A DNA stretch of 64,000 bases from Lineus longissimus. Taxonomy: Eukaryota > Nemertea > Pilidiophora > Heteronemertea > Lineidae. Under the pieces are notes generated by a model, which ran no database searches, was not told where the DNA came from, and saw nothing but the letters and a program-made list of their open reading frames with translations. Positions within the stretch are counted from its first letter, which is position 1, and each line of letters opens with the position of its first letter. Below, one piece after another: positions 42,046 to 54,042 of the stretch. The stretch is taken from the NCBI RefSeq assembly GCF_910592395.1, contig NC_088326.1, forward strand, positions 5,401,001 through 5,465,000, in the 5' to 3' direction. A program made the position numbers and the translations under genes.

Positions 42046-44346
42046 TCAGCGACGACGCTGGCACAAGAATAGTCGTTTGACGCTGTTCCTGTAGCTCTTG
42101 CCGCCTCCGAGAACGTACAGGAAGAAATTTATGCCATGGTTGGTCTGGTTAAGAACGATCAAGCACCATGATTCCAAAGTCATCTGCAGGTCTCCTTGTA
42201 GTGTTTCCGTGCGCGCATAAAAGCTTGGAATCTCCCATAACAATTCATGAATGGTAAAGGGTAGAGTACATATGACAAACGCAACTGATACTAGAATCAA
42301 CATCCTGTACAAACGTTTATTATCTGACTCTTTACTCGTATTATACGACAATTGTCGCCTCTCTGAAGCGGATCGCCTCAGCTTCATCAGTATAACTATA
42401 TTGGCGGTGCAAATGACAAAAAACGGTACCACTGATCCTAAAATGATGTAGAGAGCCATAAACAGTTGAACAACTGCCCCTTGTTTTGTTGTCTGATACC
42501 ATGGAGTAACTAATTGTGCGTAGCGAAGCATACCTAAAACAGTGATGATTACGATTATTTTCTTCGTCCGTCTGGGCGAGCACATGGTTTTAGCCTTCAA
42601 CGGTTTTACAACTGCGATTGTTCGGTCTATTGACATAGCCACAAGACAATATCTAGACGCTTCTCCGGAGCCATAGAGAAACAGATTCAACGTACTGAAG
42701 AACAAGAATGATATTTACAATATTTCTTTTTAAGTCGTGGGTGGCAATCTAGATTTTAAAAAGTCCCATGTCGGTAGAAAAAACATGTACAGCATTATAC
42801 TCGAATGTACATGTTAATCTTGCCAACTTAGGACGAAAGGAACTCAACATGAAGAAGAAGACTCGCAAGAAAATCTACAAAAAAATTTGTGATGACGGTA
42901 TCCGATCATGCAAAGACAAAACATTTTTTCGCACGCGATATCGCTCATGCATCAATAATTTTAGTTGTCGTATTCGCAGTTGATCTGGCAAATGTTTAGG
43001 TCGATGATGATTACATAATAAGCTGTTACCCCTGCTGCCAGCCTAAACAACTGCAAAAGTAATCACTACGATTACTTCAGCATGAACAAAATCGCGTACG
43101 AATGTGATAATTTTGTCTTTAATTTGAGACCATGCATGGTTATACTTTTCGCCAAAGTGTGAGAAGTTGTTCGTACTAAATTATCGACAACTTTTAAATG
43201 CCTCTTCGGGAACCATTTTATTGAAAAGATTGATGCCGAGTGTCACTGCAACAAAGGGTAGCACGTGTCGGCATTACTGTCCGGTGCTGCAGGCTACTGA
43301 AGAAGACGCGTTTCGCAATTCTTGTAACATATAATATTTGACAGAGCACCATTGTTGTCGTGGGAAAGAGCAACATCAATGACATTATCGCTCAGTTGAC
43401 CGCGCATCAATGAGCTCTCTGGCATACGTCGTCTTAACCGTTTGTTGCTGCTATGATCTCTAACGAATTCATTCTGCTAAAACTACATCTATGACATTAT
43501 CACTCTGTTGACCGCGCGACAATGAGCTCTCCGGCATACGTATAAACCTCCCTTTAGCTCCCCACGAAACTGCTTTGATGAGAGTCGATAAATCCAAACT
43601 GGCAAGGGCAATACGTAATCATGGCAGAATATGTGCAAAGTTGTTAAAGCGAACTGGAACCGCCAAGCCAGTTCGTATGACCTCGTTTTCATTTCCCGCG
43701 TATCGGGTGATCAGAACGAGGCATGAATGAAACATGGCGCCTAGCTGTCAATCATTCAGTGACGTCACTACTATGGAATTTACTACGAAAATTCATGAAT
43801 GAAAGATCGCATGACTCACGTGATTCTAACATGATTCTCAATAATAACAAATTGAACTGCGCATGCTCGGGCACTGGGGGCGGAGCTACAAATCTGAACT
43901 CGAATAGGAAGTTGGAAGTTTGACTTTCTCGGGCGGTGAAAGTCGAAAAGTTGAATAAATCGCTCGGCGGTTCCAGTTCGCTTTAATACTTACTCAATGC
44001 ATTGGTATATGTTGGGGTTAGGCCTTACCCCGCACCACGTATCAGGTATAAAATAGTTATGAACAAACAGTATCAGATACAGCATCATTGACAATAACTC
44101 CAATGTATCCAAGATACTCATACCACTCATATAGATACATGTTGATATGTGGCGGTATTCCTTCTGCGTTGTAATCAATAATGACGTCACATTGCCAAAT
44201 ACCCCGACAGCAATTATACCAAAAATCGACCATTTCATGACGATATCTACTGCCAGTTGCAGCTCCCAAAACTGTGTTTCATGGTTGGATGGCTTTGTCA
44301 CTTCAGCTTGGCTTGAATTAGCTGGCATGTCAACGTCGAAATCCAT
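42046..44346 (-). CDS. Two-exon class A GPCR (exons 44346-43994 and 42694-42046)
   Basis: The predicted protein has 333 residues. Exon 1 starts at ATG 44346 (GAGAATGG) with an N-S-S sequon at 10-12, TM1 with G-N-V (N52), TM2 with D80 and the first extracellular loop. Donor A|GTAAGT at 43993 is in phase 2. The acceptor TTCTTGTTCTTCAG at 42695 is strong and restores frame; the closer GTAAGG donor at 44028 would not. Exon 2 gives TM3 ending M-S-I-D-R-T, TM5, a Ser/Arg-rich loop, TM6 with C-T-L-P and TM7 with N-F-F-L-Y, then a basic tail. The motifs V-x-x-P-L-K-A-K, C-x-L-P-F and G-x-N-F-x-x-Y tie it to the array at 13-32 kb. Orphan receptor; probable peptide type. Confidence 0.85.
43373..43541. 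repeat. 57-bp direct repeat in the GPCR intron
   Basis: Segments 43373-43429 and 43485-43541 match at 51 of 57 positions, with a period of 112. Both contain TTGACCGCGC and ATGAGCTCTC. No function is evident. Confidence 0.7.
43644..43986. mobile_element. TTAA-flanked MITE in the GPCR intron
   Basis: 343 bases from TTAA at 43644-43647 to TTAA at 43983-43986. The inverted ends TTAAAGCGAACTGGAACCGC match at 24 of 25 positions. The right end lies seven bases after the start of the intron, so the donor reads GTAAGTA then TTAAAGC. piggyBac-like by target site; no transposase inside. Confidence 0.75.
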
Positions 44347-44438
44347 TCTCTACCACTCTGAAATATTCCTTTTCTGACGGTGGCCCTAGAACATGTAGAA
44401 ACATTTGTCGGTTGCAAACAATCAAACTCTCCTGAAGC

Positions 44439-44683
44439 GAGTTTTCGCAAAGCCCCCGTAGCGCCAAACGCGAATGCCGTTCGAATTGTTGTTCGAACTC
44501 CAGATTACGATGTAGAACAATGGGAGAGGCGCTTTCGTCGGCGTTTGGGGCTTTCCATGAGAGTTTTTGCAAAGCACCCGAAACACCGACGCGACCGCCT
44601 ATTCCATTGTTCGAAATCCTGATTAATGTATACGACGTCGAATAACGTTCGCGTTGGCGTTTCGGGGATTTGCGGAAACTCAC
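44439..44683. mobile_element. Two adjacent foldback MITEs upstream of the GPCR
   Basis: Copies at about 44439-44560 and 44560-44683 each start GAGTTTT[C/T]GCAAAG and end in the reverse complement. Both are related to 33634-33770. They lie 93 bases and more upstream of the ATG at 44346, so they fall in the promoter or 5' UTR. Coding-like frames here are repeat by-products. Confidence 0.6.
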
Positions 44684-47600
44684 AATTCGAAGTAATTCTC
44701 CGGATAAGAATGGTATATCGGCTCTGCACTCGCGAGGAATGCTCAGATAACCAAAACTCTGCTGTATGAAGAAGACCATAGTTGAGTTATTTTATCCAAC
44801 CCAATCATGGTGGGTAAAGGTATTGGTTGACATTTGTAACACAATAGAAACAAGGCGCTCCCATCACCATGATTACAGTGTAATGAGGTACAATCGGATA
44901 AAAACAATAAATGCGTACACCCCTTATAACGAACCCATCTTTGGTCTGCTTCTTTTGTGTCGTCATTTCCTGTCCCGGTAGCACGTATTTTTCTTTGGCA
45001 AACCGATACCTTTACCAGCGTGCAATGACCCATCTTTATCCGAGCAATCTGCTTATTTTTGCAGAGGGTCAACAGTGTATCATTTGCGAGTAATGTATAT
45101 GTATCTGAACTATTTCTGTAAAACCAAAACGGTGTTGCCGAGCATCGATGATATCGAGTAGAAGCTGAGAAGGCCGACATTAAAATTTCTGGTTAGCAAA
45201 ATCAATGACGCGTCGTGTAATATATGTTTGCTAGCCGTGTACCGTACACTTTTCCGTGGCTAGACGTCATCCATGTGTTCACTATCACTTGTACTTGTGT
45301 ATGAAGCAGAAGGAACGACCCCGTTACATTTGAATATTTGTGAAATACACCTATAAACATGCAAATAGAATTTGCTGTGAACTCAAAATGAGACTGTGTG
45401 ATCATCTGATTTCTGATCATGATCAAATGCGCAGTCTGTTGTTGTGTTATACGAACTTTGCAAAAAGTGAATACCAATGTTACATATAGCCCCGGACTTA
45501 GATTGCTTTGTATCGCACGGGCTTGAGGGAAAACGCTTGCGTGTACAATTGTGTATAATTACAACGGCAAGGGATCATCTTACAGCAGATCAGAGTTCTT
45601 AATATCCATAGTCACACGACATATACGCGACTGTATACGGCACAAACTACAGTTCCGGTTTAGCAGAAAAGTTGATAAGTAGGACATAATCAAGGAATCT
45701 AGTAAATCCGCTCGTCATCATCTCATACTGTTCCTACCCTGTCTTCTACGGGTGTATATTCTAGATCATCCAGGCCTACCATAATGAAGACTGACTCAAC
45801 ATGAGCTGAAAAATAGGACTGTTATGCAGATTTTAAGTACCTTTCCTTGAAATACAATATGATCTTATTGCGACAAAATACAAAATTTCATGGTACGCAG
45901 TTTATTTACCATCTCAAAAACGTGTACACACAATTTCGTCACCCAAACTTGTTGATATCGACTGCTATTTGCTCGTAAATATTGTTTGTTCATTTTTTTA
46001 CGCAGCAATATATGAATGCTATGCTTAAAGTTCGATCTAGTCATGCAGTTTTCCCCAATGCAAGCACATTCCAAGCTACCAATTGAAGTGTAACATAATG
46101 AATCATAATTACCTAAACTCTGTTCGCCGATTTTAGGCGGAGTCAGCGCGCAAGGAACTTTTGTTGATGCCTAACCGCAGCCCTGAAATATGACACCTTT
46201 TATAGGCCTTGGTTTTCAATGGTCCGCTGATGATTTGCGCATAATATTTCGAAACGCACTCTAGTGGGCTCGCGTTGTAAAAAGTAAACAAAGCCACGTA
46301 AATGATGAAGTTTCAAAATGTCAAGCATTTTTTCTCCCCAACTGGAGCTTTTTGGGGGTTTCAGGTAAATTTCCGCGAAATTTCCGAAGTAGAGAAATTT
46401 TGTGGAGTAAAAGCTATATTTTGTTAATTATGTGCATAATTAGATTTTTTAATAATATAATCAGAGGTTAAACGGACATGCGGTCGGAATAGTTACGTCC
46501 TTTCCAACAGAGTATGTTTCGATGTGACATGGCATGTTGACATAAAAATTGATCAAGGTGATTTTTGTACCTTCCCAAAAAGTAATTTTTCTGGGTAATC
46601 TAGAAATACGATCCAGTTATTAAGGAGGAAAAGTTCACTTAGATGCTTCATACGTAACGTACCGTACCATAATATTTTTTGAATCATTGTTTTCAATGAA
46701 TTATCACGAGTCGAAGTTGGACAGTTTTGCGCCCGAGACAAGACCACCATTGATTTTTTAAGCCTTTTAGCAGTTAAATTATCAATGTTTGACCGCTACG
46801 CATCAAATACTGCGTGGGGTTGTGAATCTGAAATTTTGATATGATATTCCGGACAGTCGGGCAAGTAAATGGTGAAAAATAAACTGGTAGTTGACCTCGG
46901 ACATTTTTTGATAATCGACAAATTAGACAGACTTTGATATTTCCACTCTTTTCAGCCAACTGGCAGAAAAATCTCAAAACACGCCCCCTATTACCAAATT
47001 AGCAAAATTCGAAATTAATTTCTTCATCAAATAATTTCTTTATATCTGTAGACTTGCCACAACAAATATGTTTTCAATACCTCTCCAAATATGTACTTGG
47101 GAGTTAAAAACATGCACTCGTCTAATTGATAGGCCTCGACCCTCCAACCTATGAATATTCATTAGTGGTCTTGTCTCGCCCCGCATGGGTATACTGTACG
47201 CGGCCATTTTAGTTGTATTGCCATGTACTTCGTTCATGTTGTCAGTAAATAAAGTGCTCCTGGTGCAGAATATATCATACTTTATTGATGCATTTATTTT
47301 CATATCAATACTTTCGTAAACACCTACTCTAATATCTAGAATTTTTACCATTAATCGCAGATTGTTATCTTTTAAATACCCCAGAATAAACTTATTAAAA
47401 TCTTCAAATATCCGAGTGATTTACAAAAGGTACAGTAATAAGTACCGGTATTTGTAGGACGCATTAAAAATAATAATAATAATAGGGATTTATTGTAATT
47501 TTAAAATGTGCCACTAATAAATTTTGGATTAAAATCCCCGGGACCAAGACCAAACAACATCGACAGTTCGATTCAACAATATCATCCCACTCTGTTTGAT

Positions 47601-47853
47601 TGCTTTGTTAGCAGATTTCGCTTGTAATGTGGTCTCTTAGATACATACGTGTTTAATCATGTGGTCCTAAATTGTTTTATTGTTTTATTGCTGTATTTTA
47701 GTACTTTGAGCACATTGTTTCTTAGATTCCAAGGTGCCTTTGAGCAATTTGTTGATAAAGGCACCTAAAAATATGTTTTAATAATAATGATAATAATAAA
47801 GGGCTCTCGTTAATGTGACGTCATTACCATGTCTGAGTGCTTAGGTTTTATAA
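44684..47853. other. Intergenic, no gene recognised
   Basis: AT-rich with scattered short frames. A minus-strand 145-codon frame (45180-44743) directly upstream of the receptor has no recognisable domain. AAT-type microsatellite sequence lies near 47470-47486 and 47780-47800. Confidence 0.4.
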
Positions 47854-49253
47854 GGTCTGTCTCATTACAGAACGTAAGGGACGGACGGGAACCAAAATCA
47901 ACGTCCATGGACGCGTAGTAGGATTAATCTAATAGGCCTTCACATGTCACGTGGAGTACGTTTGCGTTCCAAGTTCTGAATGGAGGCCGGCCATATAACA
48001 ATGATCTTTGCACTGAATAATTGCATTCAATGGCAATAGACCCCCCATATGGGAAGGTTCATGTAATTTTCCTTTATTATGCGTCTAGCCTTATCCCTGT
48101 GGTGACATGATTAGACACGCATTGAAAATGGTCAATAAAATATCATTCCTTTGTCCGAAATTGAATTGATTATTGATAACATTTTATTGCCATGGTTTGT
48201 GTTGGCCAGCAGTCGCTTGGCCTCACGCTACTTTCACCATGGAGAGAATTAGGATGTTTTTGTTCGCTGCTCCGCCGCCCATACCACCGCCACCAGTTTT
48301 GCTTACACCAGCATTTCATAATTTAGAAGTGCGTCCGCCTCCGTTGCCTCCAAGACTTGATGAAGTTCTCACCAATCAACCAAATGGTCCATACGGTGGT
48401 AACGACGTCTTTACCAGGATTAGAAACCACCAGATGGACTTTTGGTATCAGGTGAGACAGTGGCCTCTTTCCAGCACCTCGTGGAGGACATTACGCCCCT
48501 TCTGGAAAACAGGCCAGGACGGTACCGAGATCATTTGCTGTCGGTGGAGAACCGTTTACTACTTTTTTTCTATTGGATCAAGAAATATCCGGACATTGTT
48601 GCGATGAGTGCAATGTTTGATATCAGCAAGCAATCTGTTTGAAGGGAACTTTATTTTATGACAGATGTTTTGTGGACTTATTTTCAAGACGGTATAACAT
48701 GGCCGACCGATGAAGAGTGGGAACAACTGCGGGGCAACTGGGATACTATTCCAGATGCTGTTGGGGCGATAGATGGAACGGTACACGCAATCGAGATCCC
48801 AAAGACTGAGGATCCCCACCTTATCATAGTCATAACTTGTTACTGTTACTCAGCCACAGTCCAACAATGAACCGCTTTCTTTTCCATAGTAAATACCTAT
48901 ATAAAAAAAGACACTCAATTTGGTTTATACGAGCCAACCAGGCTTTTGTCAATAATTGACCGCTTGTCTATAACAAGGCCTATTCGGTAACATCGGTAAC
49001 ATCGATTTCCCTTCCTTGACAGTTAACCAACGCACGTTGTCAACAAGCTATTGTATGTATAGGTGGGCGTTCCTAATGTGCTTTGGTGACCACCAATCAG
49101 AAGAAGGACCTTACATATGTATTCATCACAGCAGCGCAGCCCTGGTCGTAATGCTCGTGTAACCAATAGCATCAAAGTTAACAAGCATGGTACGTTGAAT
49201 TAGGTACTTCTTCGGTTCCCGTCTGTCCCTAACGTTCTATAATGAGACAGACC
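47854..49253 (+). mobile_element. Decayed Harbinger-type DNA transposon
   Basis: 1.4 kb bounded by 43-base inverted ends starting GGTCTGTCTCATTA, with 39 of 43 matching. The left flank is TAA and the right flank TAT; a 3-base TAA/TTA duplication is usual for PIF/Harbinger elements, so the site is imperfect. The interior carries the transposase relic. Confidence 0.7.
48241..48867 (+). pseudogene. Harbinger/HARBI1-like transposase relic
   Basis: A Pro-rich start (PPPIPPPP) is followed by a region with NQPNGPYGGNDVF. A one-base shift near 48445 leads to LSVENRLLLFFYWIKKYPD (a helix-turn-helix-like stretch). An in-frame TGA at 48640-48642 stands where Trp would be expected, followed by DVLWTYFQ and IPDAVGAIDGTVHAI. 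A-I-D-G-T is the first catalytic Asp motif of the DDE_Tnp_4/Harbinger nuclease family. The frame ends soon after, so the second Asp and the Glu are missing. Truncated and dead. Confidence 0.75.
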
Positions 49254-50096
49254 TATAGATGAGTTATACGCGCAAATATTTTAACGTAGAAAATATGCCA
49301 TATTTTCTGAATCATTATTACTACATTTGTGATGAATGTTACAAAGTATATTAGACTATCCAGCCTAGAATGATATCCAAACAGTTTGTAAAATTTCGCA
49401 CTGACTGGAACAATTTTTTATATAGTAAATACCGCCATTAGTGGATATTTGGGGATGATGGCGTCATTAGAGTGGTAACTAATCAAACGTTAGCAATAAT
49501 TTGGGATATAAACGGTTAGTAATTCATCAATTGTGTCTCATTGAGCAAATGACATCAAAAAATGTGTCGAAGTGAACACTGTGTCATTTATTGATATTGC
49601 ATGACTGGTCGCGACTCTCATTTCGGTTGAAAACGATAATTTTGATACAGTCATTTTTGACACGTCTTACAAGATTCATGGTCGTGTAAAACATTCATTA
49701 GCCAACGTGTTGAAATTAACACAAAATATATTATTTATATAAGACACTTTCTGTGCGTCCATGTCTCGGGTATGCAACTTTAAAAGATGAAAAAGATTAC
49801 ACGTAAAAAACAAGCGATAATTTCGCTACCTCTTAAGCGAATCCTCTACGGCGCTGATACGAAAAAAATTATGCGATATTGTTGTTAATCAAAGATAAAA
49901 AAAGAATGTTAATGACACTGCGATTGTAATTATAGCCATCATTTTCATAACTTAGGCAAAATATACCGCAGAGTTGTCTAAAGTACAGCGAACCCGTATT
50001 GATTCATTGAATAGCCATGTTCAAGACTAGACTACAAGCTTGTACATCGTTGCGCAACACGACTTCTGTTATTATGATTGCTGCGTCCTCGTATAA
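49254..50096. other. Intergenic, no gene recognised
   Basis: AT-rich; nothing to assign. Confidence 0.4.
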
Positions 50097-50724
50097 GGCT
50101 GAAGTTACATAGACCTCACGTTTCATCGACTCACGACTCATTTGTCACTTGTCATTCGTGAGCTGATGAATGGACATTGGAAAACCTATTGACCTGTTCT
50201 CATTGCAGTGAATTTTGTAATTTTTGCCCGCATTCGTCGCCTCACGTCATTTCATGTCATTTCACGTGTGAGGCGATGAATGGACATGTTCATTCTTTGT
50301 GAAATGAGCTGGCAAAGAAAGTGGACGTCCATGTGCATTTGAAGTGATATCGCCTTCGAAACTGTGAGTAAAGCTACTTTTCGGCATTTTCATTAGTTTA
50401 CACGTTAATACAATAGCTAATTTCGATTGGAAATGAGAAACAAAAAATGCAAAAATGCAGCACTTTTATGTACCACATTGTTCACGTCCGTCGCCTCCGC
50501 TTTCGTTTTCTATTCTCCATCAGGAGCAACATGGCTGCCATCTCTTCTTCTTCTGAGTCCATGTGCGTCGCCGAGAAAATCCAAGTGACAAATGAACGAG
50601 CGAAAAATGATCTGTATGTAAACCGCCGCGGTCACTCGTGACAAATGAGGAGTGACACGTGAAAATGAGCCGTGAGTCGATGAAAAATGTGGCGTGAGTA
50701 GCTCATTCCTATGTAACATCAGCC
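50097..50724. mobile_element. TIR element with TAA flanks (Harbinger-like MITE, inferred)
   Basis: The left end GGCTGAAGTTACATAG and right end, in reverse, GGCTGATGTTACATAG continue as diverged inverted repeats sharing TTTCATCGACTCACG. TAA flanks both sides (50094-50096, 50725-50727). The interior is rich in short repeats such as CATTCATCGCCTCAC and its complement. No transposase. Confidence 0.65.
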
Positions 50725-53004
50725 TAAACGTGGTAATGTTCCAAGGTTCAGACAGCCAAATGAAAAGTTGTCAACTTTCACCTTCGGCCACGAATGTCAG
50801 TAACACATGTAACACATAACAGGCTGACCACGAGCACATGCAACGAACAAACAAAGTGCCCAGATGAATGCACCAGTTACATTCGGACCTGAACATGGCT
50901 ATTCAATGAATCAAGTCGAACAATGGAACAGCTTTGGCGTTACGGGGAATTTGTGAAAACTCAAGTCAAGGAGGATACCGAAACTGCCTAAAGGCTAAGT
51001 TCATTAGGCGAGTGAAGAGGTTAGAAACACATTTGTCATAACTTTTTTTCTCGGAAAATGAAATGGCGTCATTTTGGGTATTAAGTTATCGGTAACGTGT
51101 TAAAGAGCTAGGCCATTGTGAGTCGTCCACCACTCTACAGTTGCCATTATCGAATTGGTACCAAAAATGAAAACATCTCAATCTGATAATAAAAACAAAA
51201 TTACAAGGGCTATTTTAGGAAGCGTTTTGTCATCTCTATTACATTTATGTAGGTCGTTTCTAAGGAAAATCCCGAATCCCGGCATATTTTGCAAATACAT
51301 GTACTGTTTCCCGACGGCACCTCCATCCCGATTTTCTCGACGAAATGTTCTCTATTCCAAATTATAGTCATTTTCAGGGAATCCCCCGTGGACCCCAAAA
51401 AAAAGACCATCCGCTCTATATCGTGTGGCCCACGGTAGACACACAGCCACCACTGATGAATATCCTAGGGCTGGAGCCGAAGCAACATACTCCAACACAG
51501 CCAGCAAACCCATCTGGATCGATAAATTGGTATCAATGTTCATGATGGGTATTGAACGCTGGTTTATTGGCAGGAGATGGAATTTTTATGGTTCATGATG
51601 TAAAACGGTTCACATCCAGTCAATGGATGAGATGAGTTGGAAACCGAAAATACTTTGCGTGATGACCAAGAAAATGTCAGATTCTTGCCTCCATAGAGGG
51701 AAGAATCTGATATGATGAAGAGGAAGGAAGGGTTTAGGGGGCTTTAAGCGGGCATTATGGGGGGGGGGGGGGGTATACTGTTTCCAGGCATTATGAGGTA
51801 CATGGCCAATTATAGGATATACAACGCCTACTGTTTAATCTGTTGAGATAGGTGGGGAATGATGAACCGAACTTTACCATGTGATCACATCAAAAACATC
51901 ACGATAAGCATGAAAATGTATCATAATTTAGCTTGATCTCTTAGAACATCTGCCACAGAAAGAATGTTTTAGATAATATATGTCCGAAGTGCTGGTATTT
52001 GATAATATCACGAAGGACCGAATTTTGGAGATTTCCTATCGTGAAAATCAACATAATTCAACTTCAACCTGGTCTCTTCGATGGCGGATAAAAGCAGGTC
52101 GGCTGGACCAAAGTTTTTGTTACAAAAGTGGTGAAATATCACAAAAGCACTCTGCTCAAATGAGCTCAATACATTCATGAAAATTGATATTGGTTTTAAT
52201 ATCTTAAAAGCATTATTTTCTTTAAGTTAGTGTTGTGTATTGAATGTTTTTGGGTCACCCTGTGCAGGACCCCCGAGACCCGCCTTTTTAGGTGACCCCA
52301 GAGAATTGGGTTCTCGGAAGGATGATGACGAGACAACCACACTGCCTGTCTGTGTAACTTCGTGTAAGCGAAATAAGCGATCTAAAAAGAGAGTAATGCT
52401 CGTTCCATTTCAAGGCTCAGGAGGCAACACGACATTAGTAATACACAAACAACTGTTCATCATTATCTCAAGCATAAATACAGTTTTCGTGTTTTCCGTG
52501 ATATTTTTTACATTTTGATATCACAAGTATGTATTTTCAATTTTCACCAGACAAAAATAAGATTGCCAGTACGTACGTGTGTTTATTACATGAAGTATGT
52601 GACTTTTCTATAAAATTTCACCTTTGATTCTTGCCATACGCATTGAGCTGTAGGGATTGAACAGGTGACCAAATAATTCCTAGGGCGACACTTACAACAG
52701 TCTTGGAACTATAGCTCCACTTTTGTAACGAAAAGAGGCTCACTGTGCAAATGACTTTTAAAAGAAAAATTCGAAAAACCTCCCAGGAATCAGCATGAAG
52801 GATCACTCTAAAATCGTGTGAACAGTAATTGCCTACATCTTCTAAACAATCATGACCCTGGCCCTTGCTACAGCCCCTAGCAATATCTGAAATTGTGAAT
52901 GACAAAGCCAGGACAAGTGAGCACATGGTGCATGGACCATTTCATTCATCCTTCTAATGCAGAATTTTTGCGTTTGGATTATAAAATACACTAACGCAAA
53001 TGTA
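50725..53004. other. Intergenic; G-tract
   Basis: No gene. A partial GTTTT-GCAAAGC-family MITE end lies at about 50933-50962, and a long G run lies at about 51760-51773. Confidence 0.4.
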
Positions 53005-53278
53005 CGGTGGCCCATATAGGACATGCGTTTATTTTCAATATAATAGAAAATTTTCTTTTTACAATGCGTTTTTTTTCTCTCGAATTACAACCGCCGTTGG
53101 ATTTATTTCTCACCGCCGAAAAAATAATTTCCACCGCCGGGTAAAAAATAATAATTCCCACCACCGCCAAAGAAAATAATATCCACCGCGGTGGAAATTA
53201 ATATCCACCGCGGTGGAAATAATATCCACCCGGTATATTTTATATTGAAAATAAACGCATGTCCTCTATGGGCCACCG
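53005..53278. mobile_element. 274-bp TIR element with CCACCGCGGTGG core
   Basis: 38-base inverted ends (53005-53042, 53241-53278) match at 37 positions and share GGACATGCGTTTATTTTC. The interior is a run of CCACCGCC-type units spaced by AAATAAT. It includes two perfect 12-base palindromes CCACCGCGGTGG at 53183-53194 and 53205-53216. Confidence 0.75.
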
Positions 53279-53311
53279 CACAAATGACTGTAATTTAGGA
53301 TTGTTTCAGTT

Positions 53312-54033
53312 GGGCGTCTGTAAAGCAAGAAATAAGAAATCACGAAATATAATAGAAATGAAATAGAAACGAAATAGAAATGGGTGTTTATAGAACGTGG
53401 AATTAGCATAGAAGGCATTTGGGCCTTGAGTCGTCCTTGTTCGTCCCTTTGTCCGCTCTTGAGAAAATATGAATGATGAACTACAATATCTTCACTTCCA
53501 GGCCCTTGGTCTGCTCTTGATGAAATTAACCCTTTCTCATCTAGGGTTGTAATAGTGCATGTGGGGATCGCCAACAGTGTCAGATCGGTCAAGGTCTGCG
53601 ATATGACCCACGGCATGAATGAGAAATGTGCACTTATAGCCAATATATTGCAGCAACGCTCACTACCCTTCTCGACTGATTGTTTACTGTGTCAGTATGC
53701 CTAACATCCAACCGTAGAGGTGTCATAAATCGATCATGAAACAAAGTACCGAATCAATGTTGAGGCGCACACCGGCCTCACGCACATGGCCTTTCATCTT
53801 TTAGTCGGAAATTAGCGTGACCTAGTAATTTGCAGGAAGGAGCAATTCCACGCCAACCGTCTTTTGAAATGAGGAGGCTGCAGACCAGAATTCGCTGACC
53901 CGCTCAAGTTCTGGTTTTCATGCAACCCAATATATGCAGGCCAGAAAAACGCCACAGGGCTCTATTTCTATTTCTTTTCTGTTTCATTTCTGTTTCATTT
54001 CTTGATTTCTTATTTCTTGCTTTACAGACACCC
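53312..54033. mobile_element. Long-TIR non-autonomous element, copy 2 (Mutator-like, inferred)
   Basis: The same ends as 5832-6379 (GGGCGTCTGTAAAGCAAG) with a longer interior. Flanks GTTTCA[GT/AA]T at 53303-53311 and 54034-54042 match at seven of nine positions. Shared internal blocks include GGGTGTTTATAGAA and ATATGCAGGCCAGAA. Confidence 0.65.
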
Positions 54034-54042
54034 GTTTCAAAT

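Noticed and set aside
44023-44031. GTAAGG donor in exon 1 of the two-exon receptor
   Set aside because: It would give a more usual TM3 Cys spacing but joins exon 2 out of frame. The GTAAGT at 43993 is in phase.
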